DNA of 64,000 bases from Actinobaculum massiliense (GTDB taxonomy: Bacteria > Actinomycetota > Actinomycetes > Actinomycetales > Actinomycetaceae), in the NCBI RefSeq assembly GCF_001457435.1, contig NZ_LN881717.1:753896-817895 (forward strand), given 5' to 3'. Each line of letters opens with the position of its first letter. The stretch's first letter is position 1. Under the pieces are notes generated by a model. That model was not told where the DNA came from and made no database searches. It worked only from the letters and a program-made list of their open reading frames with translations. Below, piece by piece: positions 55,428 to 64,000 of the stretch. A program made the translations under genes and the position numbers.

Positions 55428-56717
55428 CTATGCGCCGAGCGCCGAGGGGCGCAAGGAAACGAACATCGCCTCGAGCGCGAGTTGCGGGGCTACGTTTGCC
55501 GCTAGGCGCTCGCGGGCGGTGGAGATCGCATCCATGCGATGGACTGTGAGCAAGGGGCTGGTGGAGGCGGCCACCTGCGTAATCTGGGCGGAAAAATCCT
55601 CATTGACCAGCGGAACTTGAGCGCCCACCTGAACCGTGAGGACATCGCGATAGACGGCGAGCAGATCGAGAAGCGCTAGGTCCAAGCGGTCTCGTACCGC
55701 GCGGGTGCGACGCTTTTCCTGCATTTTGATCAGGTCGCGCCACATTCCGCGCTGAGCGGGTTTCAGTTCGCGGCTCGTCTCCACTCCGAGCTGGCGTTTA
55801 AGGTCTTTCCGCTCGCGCTTTTCTTCCGCGGTCAAAGACGGGTCCTGCGCCTCTTCGTCGTCGGGATGGGCCTTCCCGTACGCTTTCGCCTCTTGCTCGC
55901 GGGCCTTCTTACCTTCCGAATCCTCGTACCCGTTAAAAAGGCGCATGGCGGCGAGCACGGCCTCGCCCGTTGATTGCACACCCAAAGCAGCCCGGATGGT
56001 GAGCTGGCGGTGATCGCGCGTTTCAGCGTCGGTAGCCAGACCTGCCGCCCGGCCAATATGCGATTGAGCAGCGCGCGCAAAATGCAAGGCTTGCTCTGGC
56101 TCCACCGCGTAGCGATTCTGGAGCAATTCGGCCACCGCCTGCGCGGGCGGCACCACCAGCGCCACGTGCCGGCAGCGAGAACGAATGGTGGGCAACATAT
56201 CCTCGGCGGAGGGGGCGATAAGAATCCACACCGTCTCCGCGGGTGGTTCCTCGATGGCCTTGAGCAGAACATTTGTGGTGCGTTCGAGCATACGGTCCGC
56301 ATCTTCAATAATGATGACGCGGCGGCGGCCAATACTGGGGAAAGTATAGGAATCCGCCACCATCGCGCGGGTCTCCTCCACCGTAATCGTAACGCCCACC
56401 GCGTCGAGGTGGCGCACATCGGGGTGTACCCGGGCTATCACCGAGCGGCACTCATTGCACGTCCCGCATCCCGGGGTTTCTCCGGTGCACTCCAGCGCGG
56501 CGGCAAAGGCCAGAGCCGCATTCGACCGGCCCGATCCGGGCGGGCCGGTGATAAGCCAAGCCTGCGCCATCGCTTGGGTACTCAGCCCCTCCGCCCGCGG
56601 ATCTGCCGATCCTTCGGGCTGCGCCACGGTGGCGTCTCCGATCCGCGAGGCCCAAGCCGCCTTCATAAGGACGTCAACCGCCTGCCCTTGGCCCACCAGA
56701 GAATCCCAAACCCGCAT
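55428..56717 (-). CDS. holB: DNA polymerase III subunit delta'
   Basis: A 429-residue clamp-loader subunit. The Walker A-like loop is TGPPGSGRSNAALAFAAALE, followed by the zinc module CTGETPGCGTCNEC and the VIIIEDADRML Walker B-like strand. The SRC motif is IRSRCRHVAL. A Lys/Glu-rich insert (about 260-310) is characteristic of actinobacterial versions. ATG overlaps the tmk stop (TAATG), so the genes are coupled. Confidence 0.93.
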   Translation of the reverse strand: MRVWDSLVGQGQAVDVLMKAAWASRIGDATVAQPEGSADPRAEGLSTQAMAQAWLITGPPGSGRSNAALAFAAALECTGETPGCGTCNECRSVIARVHPDVRHLDAVGVTITVEETRAMVADSYTFPSIGRRRVIIIEDADRMLERTTNVLLKAIEEPPAETVWILIAPSAEDMLPTIRSRCRHVALVVPPAQAVAELLQNRYAVEPEQALHFARAAQSHIGRAAGLATDAETRDHRQLTIRAALGVQSTGEAVLAAMRLFNGYEDSEGKKAREQEAKAYGKAHPDDEEAQDPSLTAEEKRERKDLKRQLGVETSRELKPAQRGMWRDLIKMQEKRRTRAVRDRLDLALLDLLAVYRDVLTVQVGAQVPLVNEDFSAQITQVAASTSPLLTVHRMDAISTARERLAANVAPQLALEAMFVSLRPSALGA

Positions 56718-57340
56718 TAGCTAGCCTTTACTGGCAGGTGCGGAAAAATCAGATCCCGCACGGCCCGCGCAATGTCTTCAATTGACTGGCTCCCATCGAG
56801 CACGGAGATTCGTTCCGGCTCGGCAGCGGCCAGCTGCAAAAATCGCTTGCGCACATCCGCGTGGAAGCTAGCGCCCTCAGACTCTATGCGATCAGCCTCT
56901 TGTTCGTTCCCGGCCCGATCAAGCCCGACCGTCTCCGGAAGATCCAGCAAAATCGTGACGTCCGGCCACAGCCCCTGCACGGCCCATTCGGAAATCTCAC
57001 GTATTCCCTCGAGCTCACGGGCCCCACCCTGGTAGGCCAGCGAGGAATCGATATAGCGGTCGGTAATGACTACCGCGCCGTCCTCGAGTGCCGGGCGAAC
57101 AAGCGCATCAATATGCTGTGCCCGGTCGGCGGCATAGAGCAGGGCCTCCGCTCGCGGAGAGACCTCTCCCCCGTGCAAAAGCATTTGCCGCACGCGCTTC
57201 CCGAGCGGAGTTCCGCCCGGCTCGCGCGTGACGACCACCGGATATCCCCGAGCCTCCAGCCATTGGGCTAGCAACTGCACCTGGGTGCTCTTCCCCGCGC
57301 CGTCCCCACCCTCGAAGGAAATGAAAAGGCCGCGTGCCAT
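56717..57340 (-). CDS. tmk: thymidylate kinase
   Basis: A 207-residue enzyme that phosphorylates dTMP. The P loop GGDGAGKST is at about 10-18, the DRx motif ITDRYIDSSLAYQGGARELE (about 92-110), and TREPGGTPLG precedes it. Length normal. It abuts topA (stop TAA then ATG) and overlaps holB, giving a topA-tmk-holB transcription unit. Confidence 0.95.
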   Translation of the reverse strand: MARGLFISFEGGDGAGKSTQVQLLAQWLEARGYPVVVTREPGGTPLGKRVRQMLLHGGEVSPRAEALLYAADRAQHIDALVRPALEDGAVVITDRYIDSSLAYQGGARELEGIREISEWAVQGLWPDVTILLDLPETVGLDRAGNEQEADRIESEGASFHADVRKRFLQLAAAEPERISVLDGSQSIEDIARAVRDLIFPHLPVKAS

Positions 57341-60151
57341 TTACTCTTCCTTCGCGCCAGCCGAGCCGGCGTCCTTCGACGCGGCTTCCTTCTTGGTAGC
57401 GGTTTTCTTGGCGGGAGCCTTCTTCACCGTCGACTTTGCCGCACCTGTTGACTTGGTTGCGGTCTTCTTGGCGGGAGCCTTCTTGGTAGTGGACTTCTTC
57501 GCCGTGGTCTTCTTGGCCGGCGTTTTCTTCGCCGTCTTACCGCGAGCCGGCTTCTTAGCCGCCACCTTGGCGCGCCGCTCGCTCAGGAGGGTGTAGGCAC
57601 GATCGGCGGTAATCGTCTCCACGCTATCCTCCTTGCGCAAGGAGGCATTGGTCTTCCCGTCGGTCACGTACGGGCCGAAGCGCCCATCCTTGAGCACCAC
57701 CGGGCTACCGGTTACCGGATCCTCGCCAAATTCCTTCAGCGGCGGCTGGGATTGCCGCCCGCGCCGCTGCTTGGGCTGCGCCAAAATCGCACGCGCTTCC
57801 TCTTCGGTCAGGGTGAAAATCTGCCCCTCGGATTCCAGGGATCGCGTTTCCTTGCCGGCCTTCAAATACGGCCCGTAGCGCCCGTTCGTCGCCTGGATTT
57901 CGGTGCCGTCCTCGGTTGTTCCCACCACGCGCGGCAGGCTCAAGAGCTGCAAGGCCTGCTCCAGGGTCACGCTCTCCGGCTGCATTTCCTTGAAAAGCGA
58001 GGCCGTGCGCGGCTTGGGCGACTTCTTAGAAATCTTCCCGGTGGGAGTATAGGCAACCTCGCCTTCCGGAATAATCTCGGAAACATACGGCCCAAAACGC
58101 CCGGTTTTCACAATAATCTGGTGATTTGTGTCTGGGTCGACGCCGAGTTCGCGGTCGCCCGCGGCGGCTTTCTCCAGAATCTCCTTGGCGCTTTGCAAAT
58201 TGAGCTCATCGGGAGCCATTCCCTGCGGTAGCGAAGCGCGCTGATCGGTGCCCTCCACTTCCAGATACGGCCCGTAGCGACCATTGCGGAGGTTAATTCC
58301 CTCGCCCAGCTGGGTGGTATTCACCGCCCGCGCATCAATATCGCCAAGCGATTCCACCCGACCCTCGAGGCCCTTTTCTTCCCCGGTTCCGCGCCAGAAA
58401 TTCGAAAGATACTCAACCCGGTCCTCCGAACCCTCGGCAATCCTGTCCAGGTCCTCCTCCATCTTTGCCGTGAAGTCGTAATCCACCAGCTCCGGAAGAT
58501 TATCTTCAAGGAGTTTGACCACCGAGAACGCCGTCCAGGTAGGAACCAGCGCCTGCCCGCGATGATCCACATAGCCACGATCGGTAATGGTGGAAATCGT
58601 CGAGGCGTAAGTGGAGGGGCGGCCAATGCCTAGCTCTTCCATCTTCTTCACCAGCGATGCCTCGGTATAGCGCGGCGGCGGCTGGGTTTCGTGGCCGGTC
58701 GGTTGCGGATCGGTAGCGCGCAATTTCTCCCCCGCCTCAAGTTGCGGGAGGCGGGTTTCTTTTCCGTCGTCGTACCGACTCTTATCGCGCCCCTCCTCGT
58801 AAGCGGCGAGGAAGCCGCGGAAGGTAATCACGGTGCCCGACGCCGCAAAGGTGGCCACCTGCGCGCCAGCCGCACCTTCAATCGGCACCGCCAGCCGCAA
58901 AGACACCGTATGCCCGGTTGCGCTGGCCATCTGGGAAGCTACCGTGCGCTTCCAAATGAGGTCATAAAGCGCGAATTCCTGCGAGTTCAGCTCCCCGCGC
59001 ACCTGCTCGGGGGTGCGGAAATGATCTCCGGCGGGGCGAATTGCCTCGTGCGCCTCCTGCGCGCCCTTCTGCTTGGAGGCGTAATAGCGCGGTTTTTCCG
59101 GAAGCGATTCCGCGCCGTACATTTCCTTAATCTGGGCGCGGGCGGCCTGCATTGCCTGCTGGGAAAGATTCGTCGAATCTGTTCGCATATAGGTGATGAA
59201 ACCGGATTCGTAGAGTCGCTGGGCGGTGCGCATGGTCTCGCGAGCGGAGAAACGTAACTTTCGCCCCGCCTCCTGCTGCAGGCTGGAAGTGGTGAACGGC
59301 GCGGCCGGATGACGCTTGTACGGTTTCTTTTCCAGTGAGGCAATTTCTGCCTGCGCGCCGTCCACGGCATCGGCAACCGCGGCCGCCGCTTCGCCGTCGA
59401 GCTGGCGAACGCCCTTCTTGCGGGAAGCCTCGGTGAGGGCGCCCCCGTCCGTGAAATCCTTACCGGTGGCAATGCGCGCCTCGTCAAGGGCCTGTAGCTT
59501 CGCCTCGAAACTGCCGGCCTTCGCGGTGAAGGTGGCGGCGACGTCCCAGTATTCGGCGGGAACGAACGCCATTCGCTCGCGTTCGCGCTCCACCACCAAA
59601 CGGGTGGTCACCGACTGCACGCGCCCGGCGGAAAGACCGGTGGAAATTTTGCGCCACAAAAGCGGAGAGACCTCATAGCCGACCAAGCGGTCGAGGATCC
59701 GGCGCGATTCTTGCGCGTCTACAAGTTGCGTATCCACAGCACGCGGATTTTCCAGCGCGCGCTGAATCGCCTCTTTGGTAATCTCGTGGAAGACCATGCG
59801 CTTGGTGGGAACCTTGGGTTTCAAAACCTCCGCGAGGTGCCAGGCAATCGCCTCTCCCTCGCGATCCTCATCGGTTGCGAGGAGGAGTTCGTCGGAGTTC
59901 TTGAGCGCCTTCTTCAGTTCGCTGACCGTTTTCTTCTTGTCCGGGGCTACCACGTAGTACGGTTCGAAGTCGCCATCGACGTCGACGGCGAATTTGCCGA
60001 ATGGGCCCTTCTTCATGGACTCGGGCAACTCGGAGGGCTGGGGAAGGTCGCGAATGTGCCCCACCGAAGCCAAAACTTCAAACTCCGGCCCCAGATACTG
60101 ATTAATCGTGCGCGCCTTGGCGGGCGACTCCACGATAACGAGCGTGCTCAA
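57341..60151 (-). CDS. topA: DNA topoisomerase I
   Basis: A 936-residue type IA topoisomerase that relaxes negative supercoils. The Toprim domain begins LVIVESPAKARTINQYLGPE with DEDREGEAIAWHL. The active-site Tyr is in GFITYMRTDSTNLS (about 320). Several C-terminal TopoI repeats end with GRFGPYV or GRYGPYL motifs rather than zinc fingers, as in actinobacteria. The last 65 residues are a Lys/Ala/Thr-rich tail (KKAPAKKTATK repeats) that increases processivity in mycobacteria. Heads the topA-tmk-holB unit. Confidence 0.97.
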   Translation of the reverse strand: MSTLVIVESPAKARTINQYLGPEFEVLASVGHIRDLPQPSELPESMKKGPFGKFAVDVDGDFEPYYVVAPDKKKTVSELKKALKNSDELLLATDEDREGEAIAWHLAEVLKPKVPTKRMVFHEITKEAIQRALENPRAVDTQLVDAQESRRILDRLVGYEVSPLLWRKISTGLSAGRVQSVTTRLVVERERERMAFVPAEYWDVAATFTAKAGSFEAKLQALDEARIATGKDFTDGGALTEASRKKGVRQLDGEAAAAVADAVDGAQAEIASLEKKPYKRHPAAPFTTSSLQQEAGRKLRFSARETMRTAQRLYESGFITYMRTDSTNLSQQAMQAARAQIKEMYGAESLPEKPRYYASKQKGAQEAHEAIRPAGDHFRTPEQVRGELNSQEFALYDLIWKRTVASQMASATGHTVSLRLAVPIEGAAGAQVATFAASGTVITFRGFLAAYEEGRDKSRYDDGKETRLPQLEAGEKLRATDPQPTGHETQPPPRYTEASLVKKMEELGIGRPSTYASTISTITDRGYVDHRGQALVPTWTAFSVVKLLEDNLPELVDYDFTAKMEEDLDRIAEGSEDRVEYLSNFWRGTGEEKGLEGRVESLGDIDARAVNTTQLGEGINLRNGRYGPYLEVEGTDQRASLPQGMAPDELNLQSAKEILEKAAAGDRELGVDPDTNHQIIVKTGRFGPYVSEIIPEGEVAYTPTGKISKKSPKPRTASLFKEMQPESVTLEQALQLLSLPRVVGTTEDGTEIQATNGRYGPYLKAGKETRSLESEGQIFTLTEEEARAILAQPKQRRGRQSQPPLKEFGEDPVTGSPVVLKDGRFGPYVTDGKTNASLRKEDSVETITADRAYTLLSERRAKVAAKKPARGKTAKKTPAKKTTAKKSTTKKAPAKKTATKSTGAAKSTVKKAPAKKTATKKEAASKDAGSAGAKEE

Positions 60152-60208
60152 ATCGTCCCCTCCATCCTTGATCTCACTGACATTGCAGTTTACACAACGG
60201 CTTGAACC

Positions 60209-61840
60209 CTACACTTCTTCGCATTCTTCCACGAGCATACCGAGCTCAATTAAATTCGTAATTTCCGGCATGACGGTATTCACGACGACGTTTTCAGGTT
60301 GCCCATATATCTGCGCGACGGCGCCTATCAGCGCGCCGAGGGTAAGCTCGCCGTCGCATGCACCCACGATCGCCGCCGTTTCCGAGGTGACCAGCACAGA
60401 CTCCTCGAAGCCCGAGGCTTGGGTGAGGAGGATTTGCAACGGGGAATCGCTACCCGGTTCGAAGATGCGGTGTTCGAGCACACCCTCCCGGGTCAATCGG
60501 CGCGAGGTGAGGGCATCCGTTCCGCTGGCGGCGGTGCGAATGAGCTCGCGGCCCGCCCAGACGCGGGAAATGTACTGCCGCAAGAACGGTTGCGCTACCC
60601 CGGTGAGCTGATGAGACACAATCACGGGTTCACGCTCAGCGCCAGGTTTACTCAGAATTGCGTAGCCGAGGGAGATCGCCTCCACGCCGCGCTGGCTGAA
60701 ATCGTCGATCCACGCCCGGTAGGCATCTTCATAGCCTGGATCGCGCGGGGTCATTCCGCCGTCGCGAAGCCACATTTCCGCGTAGCGCGAGGGATCAATA
60801 TGGTCGCGCTCGATAAGCCAGGCGTCTAGACCGGCCTGGCGAGCCCACGCGCTGGGGTGCGCGTCCCATTCGGCTCCGGCGGCCACCTCCGCGTTCCCCA
60901 ACACGAAAGCACGCCCATCTGGCTCTAGGTAATCCGCAATGCCGGTGATCAGTTCGCCGAGCAGTGTATCGCCCGGCCGGCCCGCATCGCGATACTCGAA
61001 ATCGGCCTTTTTTCGCACTTCGTCCGGGGTAATCACGAAGGGCGGGTTAGAGACGATGGTGGTGTATTTACCCCCCACCGGCTCGAAAAGCGACCCTTCA
61101 CGCAGATCGAGGGTGACGCCCGCGAGCGCCGCGTTGAGCTCGGCAAAGCACAGGGCGCGGCGCGAGATATCGGTGGCGGTAACCTCGCACCCGGCCTTCG
61201 CCGCAACAATGGCGTGGTACCCGGAGCCTGTTCCGACGTCGAGGACCTTTCCGCCCACGTAGTTCACGATGCGCCCCAGCGTGCGGGTAGCCCCACCAAT
61301 GGGCATCACATGATGCGGCCCCGGAACTTTCCCCGCCAACTCCCCAAAGTCCGAGGCGATCAGCAAGTTCGCGGGATCTTGCCCGGCCAGCTGGTGAGCG
61401 GGATTGGGGTGCTCCTCCGTGGCCGCGAAAAGCGCCGCTTCTTCGGCGAACTCGTTACGCACGGGAACCACCTGGAAGCGGGCGCGAAATCCAGCCTCGG
61501 TTTGGCCCAGAAGCGCGTCCCGCGCGCGCTCATTTGCCAGGCAATTCGGCAAAGCCGCTTGGGCTTCGGCCGGGGTGAGGATATCTCCGAGCATGAGAAG
61601 ACGAATAATCAACGCCAGGCGCGCCTCGCTACCCGCCCCTAGATCCTTGAGCGTTGAGGCGGACAAATGCCCCGAAAGCTCGGCACAACGGGTGACCGCC
61701 GGAACGCGCTGTTCGCGTTGCACGGCTTCCCAGGCCTGATCCCCGAGCACGGATTGGACGTTGTCGAGGGTGTAACCGGTGAGGTCCTCCCGCAAGGCTG
61801 CCGCTAGCGGCGGCACGGCCCCGGCGTGAAAAATTTCCAT
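60209..61840 (-). CDS. large class I SAM-dependent methyltransferase
   Basis: A 543-residue protein. ATG 61840 is chosen for GGTGAGG four bases upstream. A helical N-terminal region (about 1-150) precedes the Rossmann methyltransferase: VGGKVLDVGTGSGYHAIVAA, then ATDISRRALCFAELNAALAG, then SNPPFVITPDEV, where NPPF marks N6-adenine/N5-glutamine-type enzymes. The C-terminal 150 residues form a distinct domain (VLKKx-free, ending EECEEV). Actinobacteria often encode this architecture next to topA. Substrate unknown. Confidence 0.85.
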   Translation of the reverse strand: MEIFHAGAVPPLAAALREDLTGYTLDNVQSVLGDQAWEAVQREQRVPAVTRCAELSGHLSASTLKDLGAGSEARLALIIRLLMLGDILTPAEAQAALPNCLANERARDALLGQTEAGFRARFQVVPVRNEFAEEAALFAATEEHPNPAHQLAGQDPANLLIASDFGELAGKVPGPHHVMPIGGATRTLGRIVNYVGGKVLDVGTGSGYHAIVAAKAGCEVTATDISRRALCFAELNAALAGVTLDLREGSLFEPVGGKYTTIVSNPPFVITPDEVRKKADFEYRDAGRPGDTLLGELITGIADYLEPDGRAFVLGNAEVAAGAEWDAHPSAWARQAGLDAWLIERDHIDPSRYAEMWLRDGGMTPRDPGYEDAYRAWIDDFSQRGVEAISLGYAILSKPGAEREPVIVSHQLTGVAQPFLRQYISRVWAGRELIRTAASGTDALTSRRLTREGVLEHRIFEPGSDSPLQILLTQASGFEESVLVTSETAAIVGACDGELTLGALIGAVAQIYGQPENVVVNTVMPEITNLIELGMLVEECEEV

Positions 61841-61953
61841 GGCCCTCACCTTACTTCCTCTCTCCGACCCAAATTCTTTTTCCACCGAAAGTGTGGGGTG
61901 ATTCTGCCTCGCGCCTGGCGGGCGCTCCGCCCTGGCGTGGCACACTAGAGGGC

Positions 61954-64000
61954 GTGGATTCGCTTCTCGATTCTTTATCGCGCTCTGCCGAGCCGGGGCA
62001 GATCGCGGGATCGTTGCACCTACCCGGGCGTGAAGCTCGCTTCGGCGAGTGGCCGGACTGGGTTCCGGGAAAGCTCAAGCAGGTCCTGGCCGATCGGGGA
62101 ATTGCTCGCCCCTGGATCCACCAGACGGTAGCCGCGAACCTCATCCACGGATCGGTCCATACCGTCGTCGCCACCGGAACGGGATCGGGCAAATCTCTTA
62201 CAGCCTGGATACCCATGATTGCCGAGATGCTAGAGGCTCGCGCGGAAGGCACACTGACTACCGTTGCCCGAACGCCGCGAGAGTACAGCGCGCGCGAAGC
62301 TTTCGGTCTGCGCCCCACCTGCCTGTATCTAGCGCCCACCAAAGCCCTCGTCGCCGATCAGCTTTCGACTTTGCAGGAGATTCTCCACGCCGTTGATCCC
62401 TCGCTTTCCGCGGTCACTGTAGATGGAGATGCCGAGCCCGCCGCTCGCTCCTTTGCTCGAGACTACGCGGACTTTGTGCTCTCGAATCCTGATTTCATCC
62501 ATCACGCTCTGCTTCCTTCCCACCCGCGCTGGACCCGGGTGCTCCGCGGCTTGCGCCTCATTGTGATTGACGAGTTTCACTCCTATCGGGGAATGTTCGG
62601 CGCACACGTGGCCCACGTGGCACGCCGCCTGCTACGCATCGCCCGCCACTACGGTGCCCGGCCCACGGTGGTGTTTTTATCCGCTACCGTGGCTCAGCCC
62701 GCTCGCGCGGCCGAACGTTTCTTGGGTGAAGCATTCGGGCCGATAAGTATCGTTGAAAAGGACGGCTCGCCCGCCGCCGCCAAAGATGTTCTGCTGTGGC
62801 GTTGCCGCACCGTTGAACGGGGAACCGACGAGCCCCAGGCCCTAGAAGGACCCGCTCCGAACGAGGGAGCATCGGATTCGGATGAAGGAATAGCCGCTCC
62901 GGGCAAGGGAGAAACTTCACTGAGCAAGGAGCCGAAGCGGAAACCTCTTGCCGAGCTTCCGCGCCGCTCCGCAAATCTCGAGGCGGGCGAAATCACGGCC
63001 CGGATTGTAGCGGCGGGCGGTCGGGAACTGACGTTTGTGCGTTCCCGGCCGGGCACCGAGAGGGTGGCAGAAATCGCCCGCGAATACCTGCACGAACTGG
63101 CTCCCGATCTGGCGGGGTGCGTTGCCGCGTACCGGGGCGGGTACTTACCCGAAGAGCGGCGGGCGCTCGAGGCGCAGTTACGTAGCGGGACCCTGCGCGG
63201 ACTTGCCACCACCAGCGCCCTGGAACTGGGAATTGATATTTCTGGTTTAGACGCCGTGGTTCTTTGTGGTTGGCCTGGTACCCACGCCTCCTTCTTCCAG
63301 CAACTCGGCCGCGCTGGGCGTGGCGGACACGATGGCTTAGGCATCTTCATCGGCCGCGATAATCCCCTCGACCAATACCTCCTCAGCCATCCCGACGCGA
63401 TCACCGCGAGCAGCCACGAGGCAAATGTTTTCGATCCCCTCAATCCGAATGTCCTCCTTCCCCAGCTGTGCGCCGCCGCGGCCGAGCTTGCCCTCACCGC
63501 CTCCGACGCCCGAATCTTTGGTCTTTCTTCCACCGCTCTTTTCGCCGACCTCACCGCCCAAGGACTACTGAAAAAACGGCCGAATGGTTGGTTCTGGAAC
63601 ACCTCAACCGGAGTGAGCGCCCACGACGTTGTGGATCTGCGCGGCGGGGGAACTACCGTCTCGATTATTGAGAAGAATACCGGTAGCCTCTTGGGCACGG
63701 TGGATTCCTCGCGCGCCGACACCACAGTTTTCCCGGGCGCCATCTATATCCATCAGGGCGTTCCCTTTGAGGTGGAGGCGCTTTCCGATGAGGTAGCGTT
63801 AGTAAAACGGCGCGACGTCGATGAACTTCGCACCTACCCACGCCAAGAGAGCCGAGTGGAGATTATCCGCACCCTCGAGGAGCGCCAGACGGAGATCGGG
63901 GTATGGGCGAGGGGCGAGGTGCTCGTCAGTTCACGCGTTGTCGGTTATGACGTTCGCCGTGCGCGGGACGGAATGTACCTGGGATTCGTCCCTCTTTCCA
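61954..64000 (+). CDS. YprA/Hrq1-type DEAD/H helicase (3' end beyond window)
   Basis: The frame opens at GTG 61954 (VDSLLDSLSRSAEPGQIAGS) and is unbroken to the right edge, 682 codons. Walker A is VVATGTGSGKSLTAW (about 85). The DEVH box appears as IDEFHSYRGMFG, motif III as FLSATVA, motif V as ATTSALELGIDISGLDAVVL, and motif VI as QLGRAGRGGHDGLGIF. The DEFHSYRG form marks the YprA/MrfA family, 3'-5' helicases with a C-terminal zinc-containing DUF1998 domain, linked in Bacillus to mitomycin repair. The tail is missing here. It is divergent from the methyltransferase. Confidence 0.9.
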   Translation, partial: MDSLLDSLSRSAEPGQIAGSLHLPGREARFGEWPDWVPGKLKQVLADRGIARPWIHQTVAANLIHGSVHTVVATGTGSGKSLTAWIPMIAEMLEARAEGTLTTVARTPREYSAREAFGLRPTCLYLAPTKALVADQLSTLQEILHAVDPSLSAVTVDGDAEPAARSFARDYADFVLSNPDFIHHALLPSHPRWTRVLRGLRLIVIDEFHSYRGMFGAHVAHVARRLLRIARHYGARPTVVFLSATVAQPARAAERFLGEAFGPISIVEKDGSPAAAKDVLLWRCRTVERGTDEPQALEGPAPNEGASDSDEGIAAPGKGETSLSKEPKRKPLAELPRRSANLEAGEITARIVAAGGRELTFVRSRPGTERVAEIAREYLHELAPDLAGCVAAYRGGYLPEERRALEAQLRSGTLRGLATTSALELGIDISGLDAVVLCGWPGTHASFFQQLGRAGRGGHDGLGIFIGRDNPLDQYLLSHPDAITASSHEANVFDPLNPNVLLPQLCAAAAELALTASDARIFGLSSTALFADLTAQGLLKKRPNGWFWNTSTGVSAHDVVDLRGGGTTVSIIEKNTGSLLGTVDSSRADTTVFPGAIYIHQGVPFEVEALSDEVALVKRRDVDELRTYPRQESRVEIIRTLEERQTEIGVWARGEVLVSSRVVGYDVRRARDGMYLGFVPLS

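Noticed and set aside
57390-57540. Repetitive DNA that at first looks like a small repeat array
   Set aside because: It encodes the Lys/Ala/Thr tail of TopA; there are no unique spacers, so it is not a CRISPR array.
62694-63743. A 349-codon minus-strand frame
   Set aside because: Antisense to the helicase, whose motifs I-VI are all intact in the plus frame.

Overview
The window looks like chromosomal DNA from a high-GC Gram-positive bacterium of the phylum Actinomycetota. A host-associated member of the Actinomycetaceae (Actinobaculum, Actinotignum or Arcanobacterium type) is my best guess, but I cannot name a species. The pointers are a regX3-senX3 pair divergent from phoU, CarD, a DUF3263 protein, stand-alone LytR_C proteins, DUF4032, a TopA with a Lys/Ala-rich tail, PknB-type kinases with C-terminal membrane segments, frequent GTG starts and sortase-anchored surface proteins. 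I see no insertion sequence, prophage, CRISPR array, rRNA operon or replication origin.

Layout. 1-1.8 kb: a LytR_C envelope protein cut by the window edge, DUF3263, ung and tRNA-Thr. 2-9 kb: a DsbA-like thiol oxidoreductase, a membrane Ser/Thr kinase, its catalytically dead and stop-interrupted paralogue, a degenerate MalK-like ABC ATPase and a DUF4032 kinase-fold protein. 8.7-15.1 kb: asd-lysC, recR-dnaX and the SRP RNA. 15.3-19.9 kb: acyl-CoA dehydrogenase, YbaK-type deacylase, VTT-like membrane protein, a small basic protein, tRNA-Ser and a patatin. 20-21.7 kb: a decayed cell-wall-anchored protein. 22-31.5 kb: uracil permease, a second LytR_C protein, an ASCH protein, an unknown membrane-associated protein, rlmB, cysS, a UMF1-type transporter and carD. 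31.6-36.7 kb: regX3-senX3 and phoU around a PHO-box-like direct repeat, gpmA and small envelope genes. 37-42.7 kb: an amidohydrolase-drug exporter pair, bioY and a wrecked SGNH hydrolase. 42.7-49.8 kb: a LacI-controlled sugar porter and sugar kinase, then a 1114-residue beta-helix/Cna-B surface protein. 50-55.3 kb: pyrimidine-dimer glycosylase, small membrane and PH-like proteins, TetR, tRNA-Thr, an S33 peptidase lipoprotein and butanediol dehydrogenase. 55.4-64 kb: topA-tmk-holB, a large methyltransferase and a YprA-type helicase running off the right edge.

How genes work together. topA-tmk-holB, recR-dnaX and asd-lysC are tightly coupled (overlapping or abutting) replication, repair and lysine/threonine gene sets. 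The regX3-senX3/phoU region is the phosphate-starvation switch. The LacI regulator, sugar porter and PfkB kinase form a catabolic unit with a perfect palindromic operator. Surface biology is in flux: one anchored protein is intact, one is dead, and a membrane-anchored SGNH hydrolase is also dead.

The most unusual stretch is 5.0-8.7 kb. A pseudokinase has lost every catalytic residue at positions exactly collinear with its active neighbour, and a short MalK-like ATPase has lost its ABC signature and switch histidine. That ATPase sits next to a DUF4032 protein that keeps a full set of kinase-like residues. This is the best candidate for an undescribed system, possibly a nucleotide-sensing or regulatory pair, but function is inference only.
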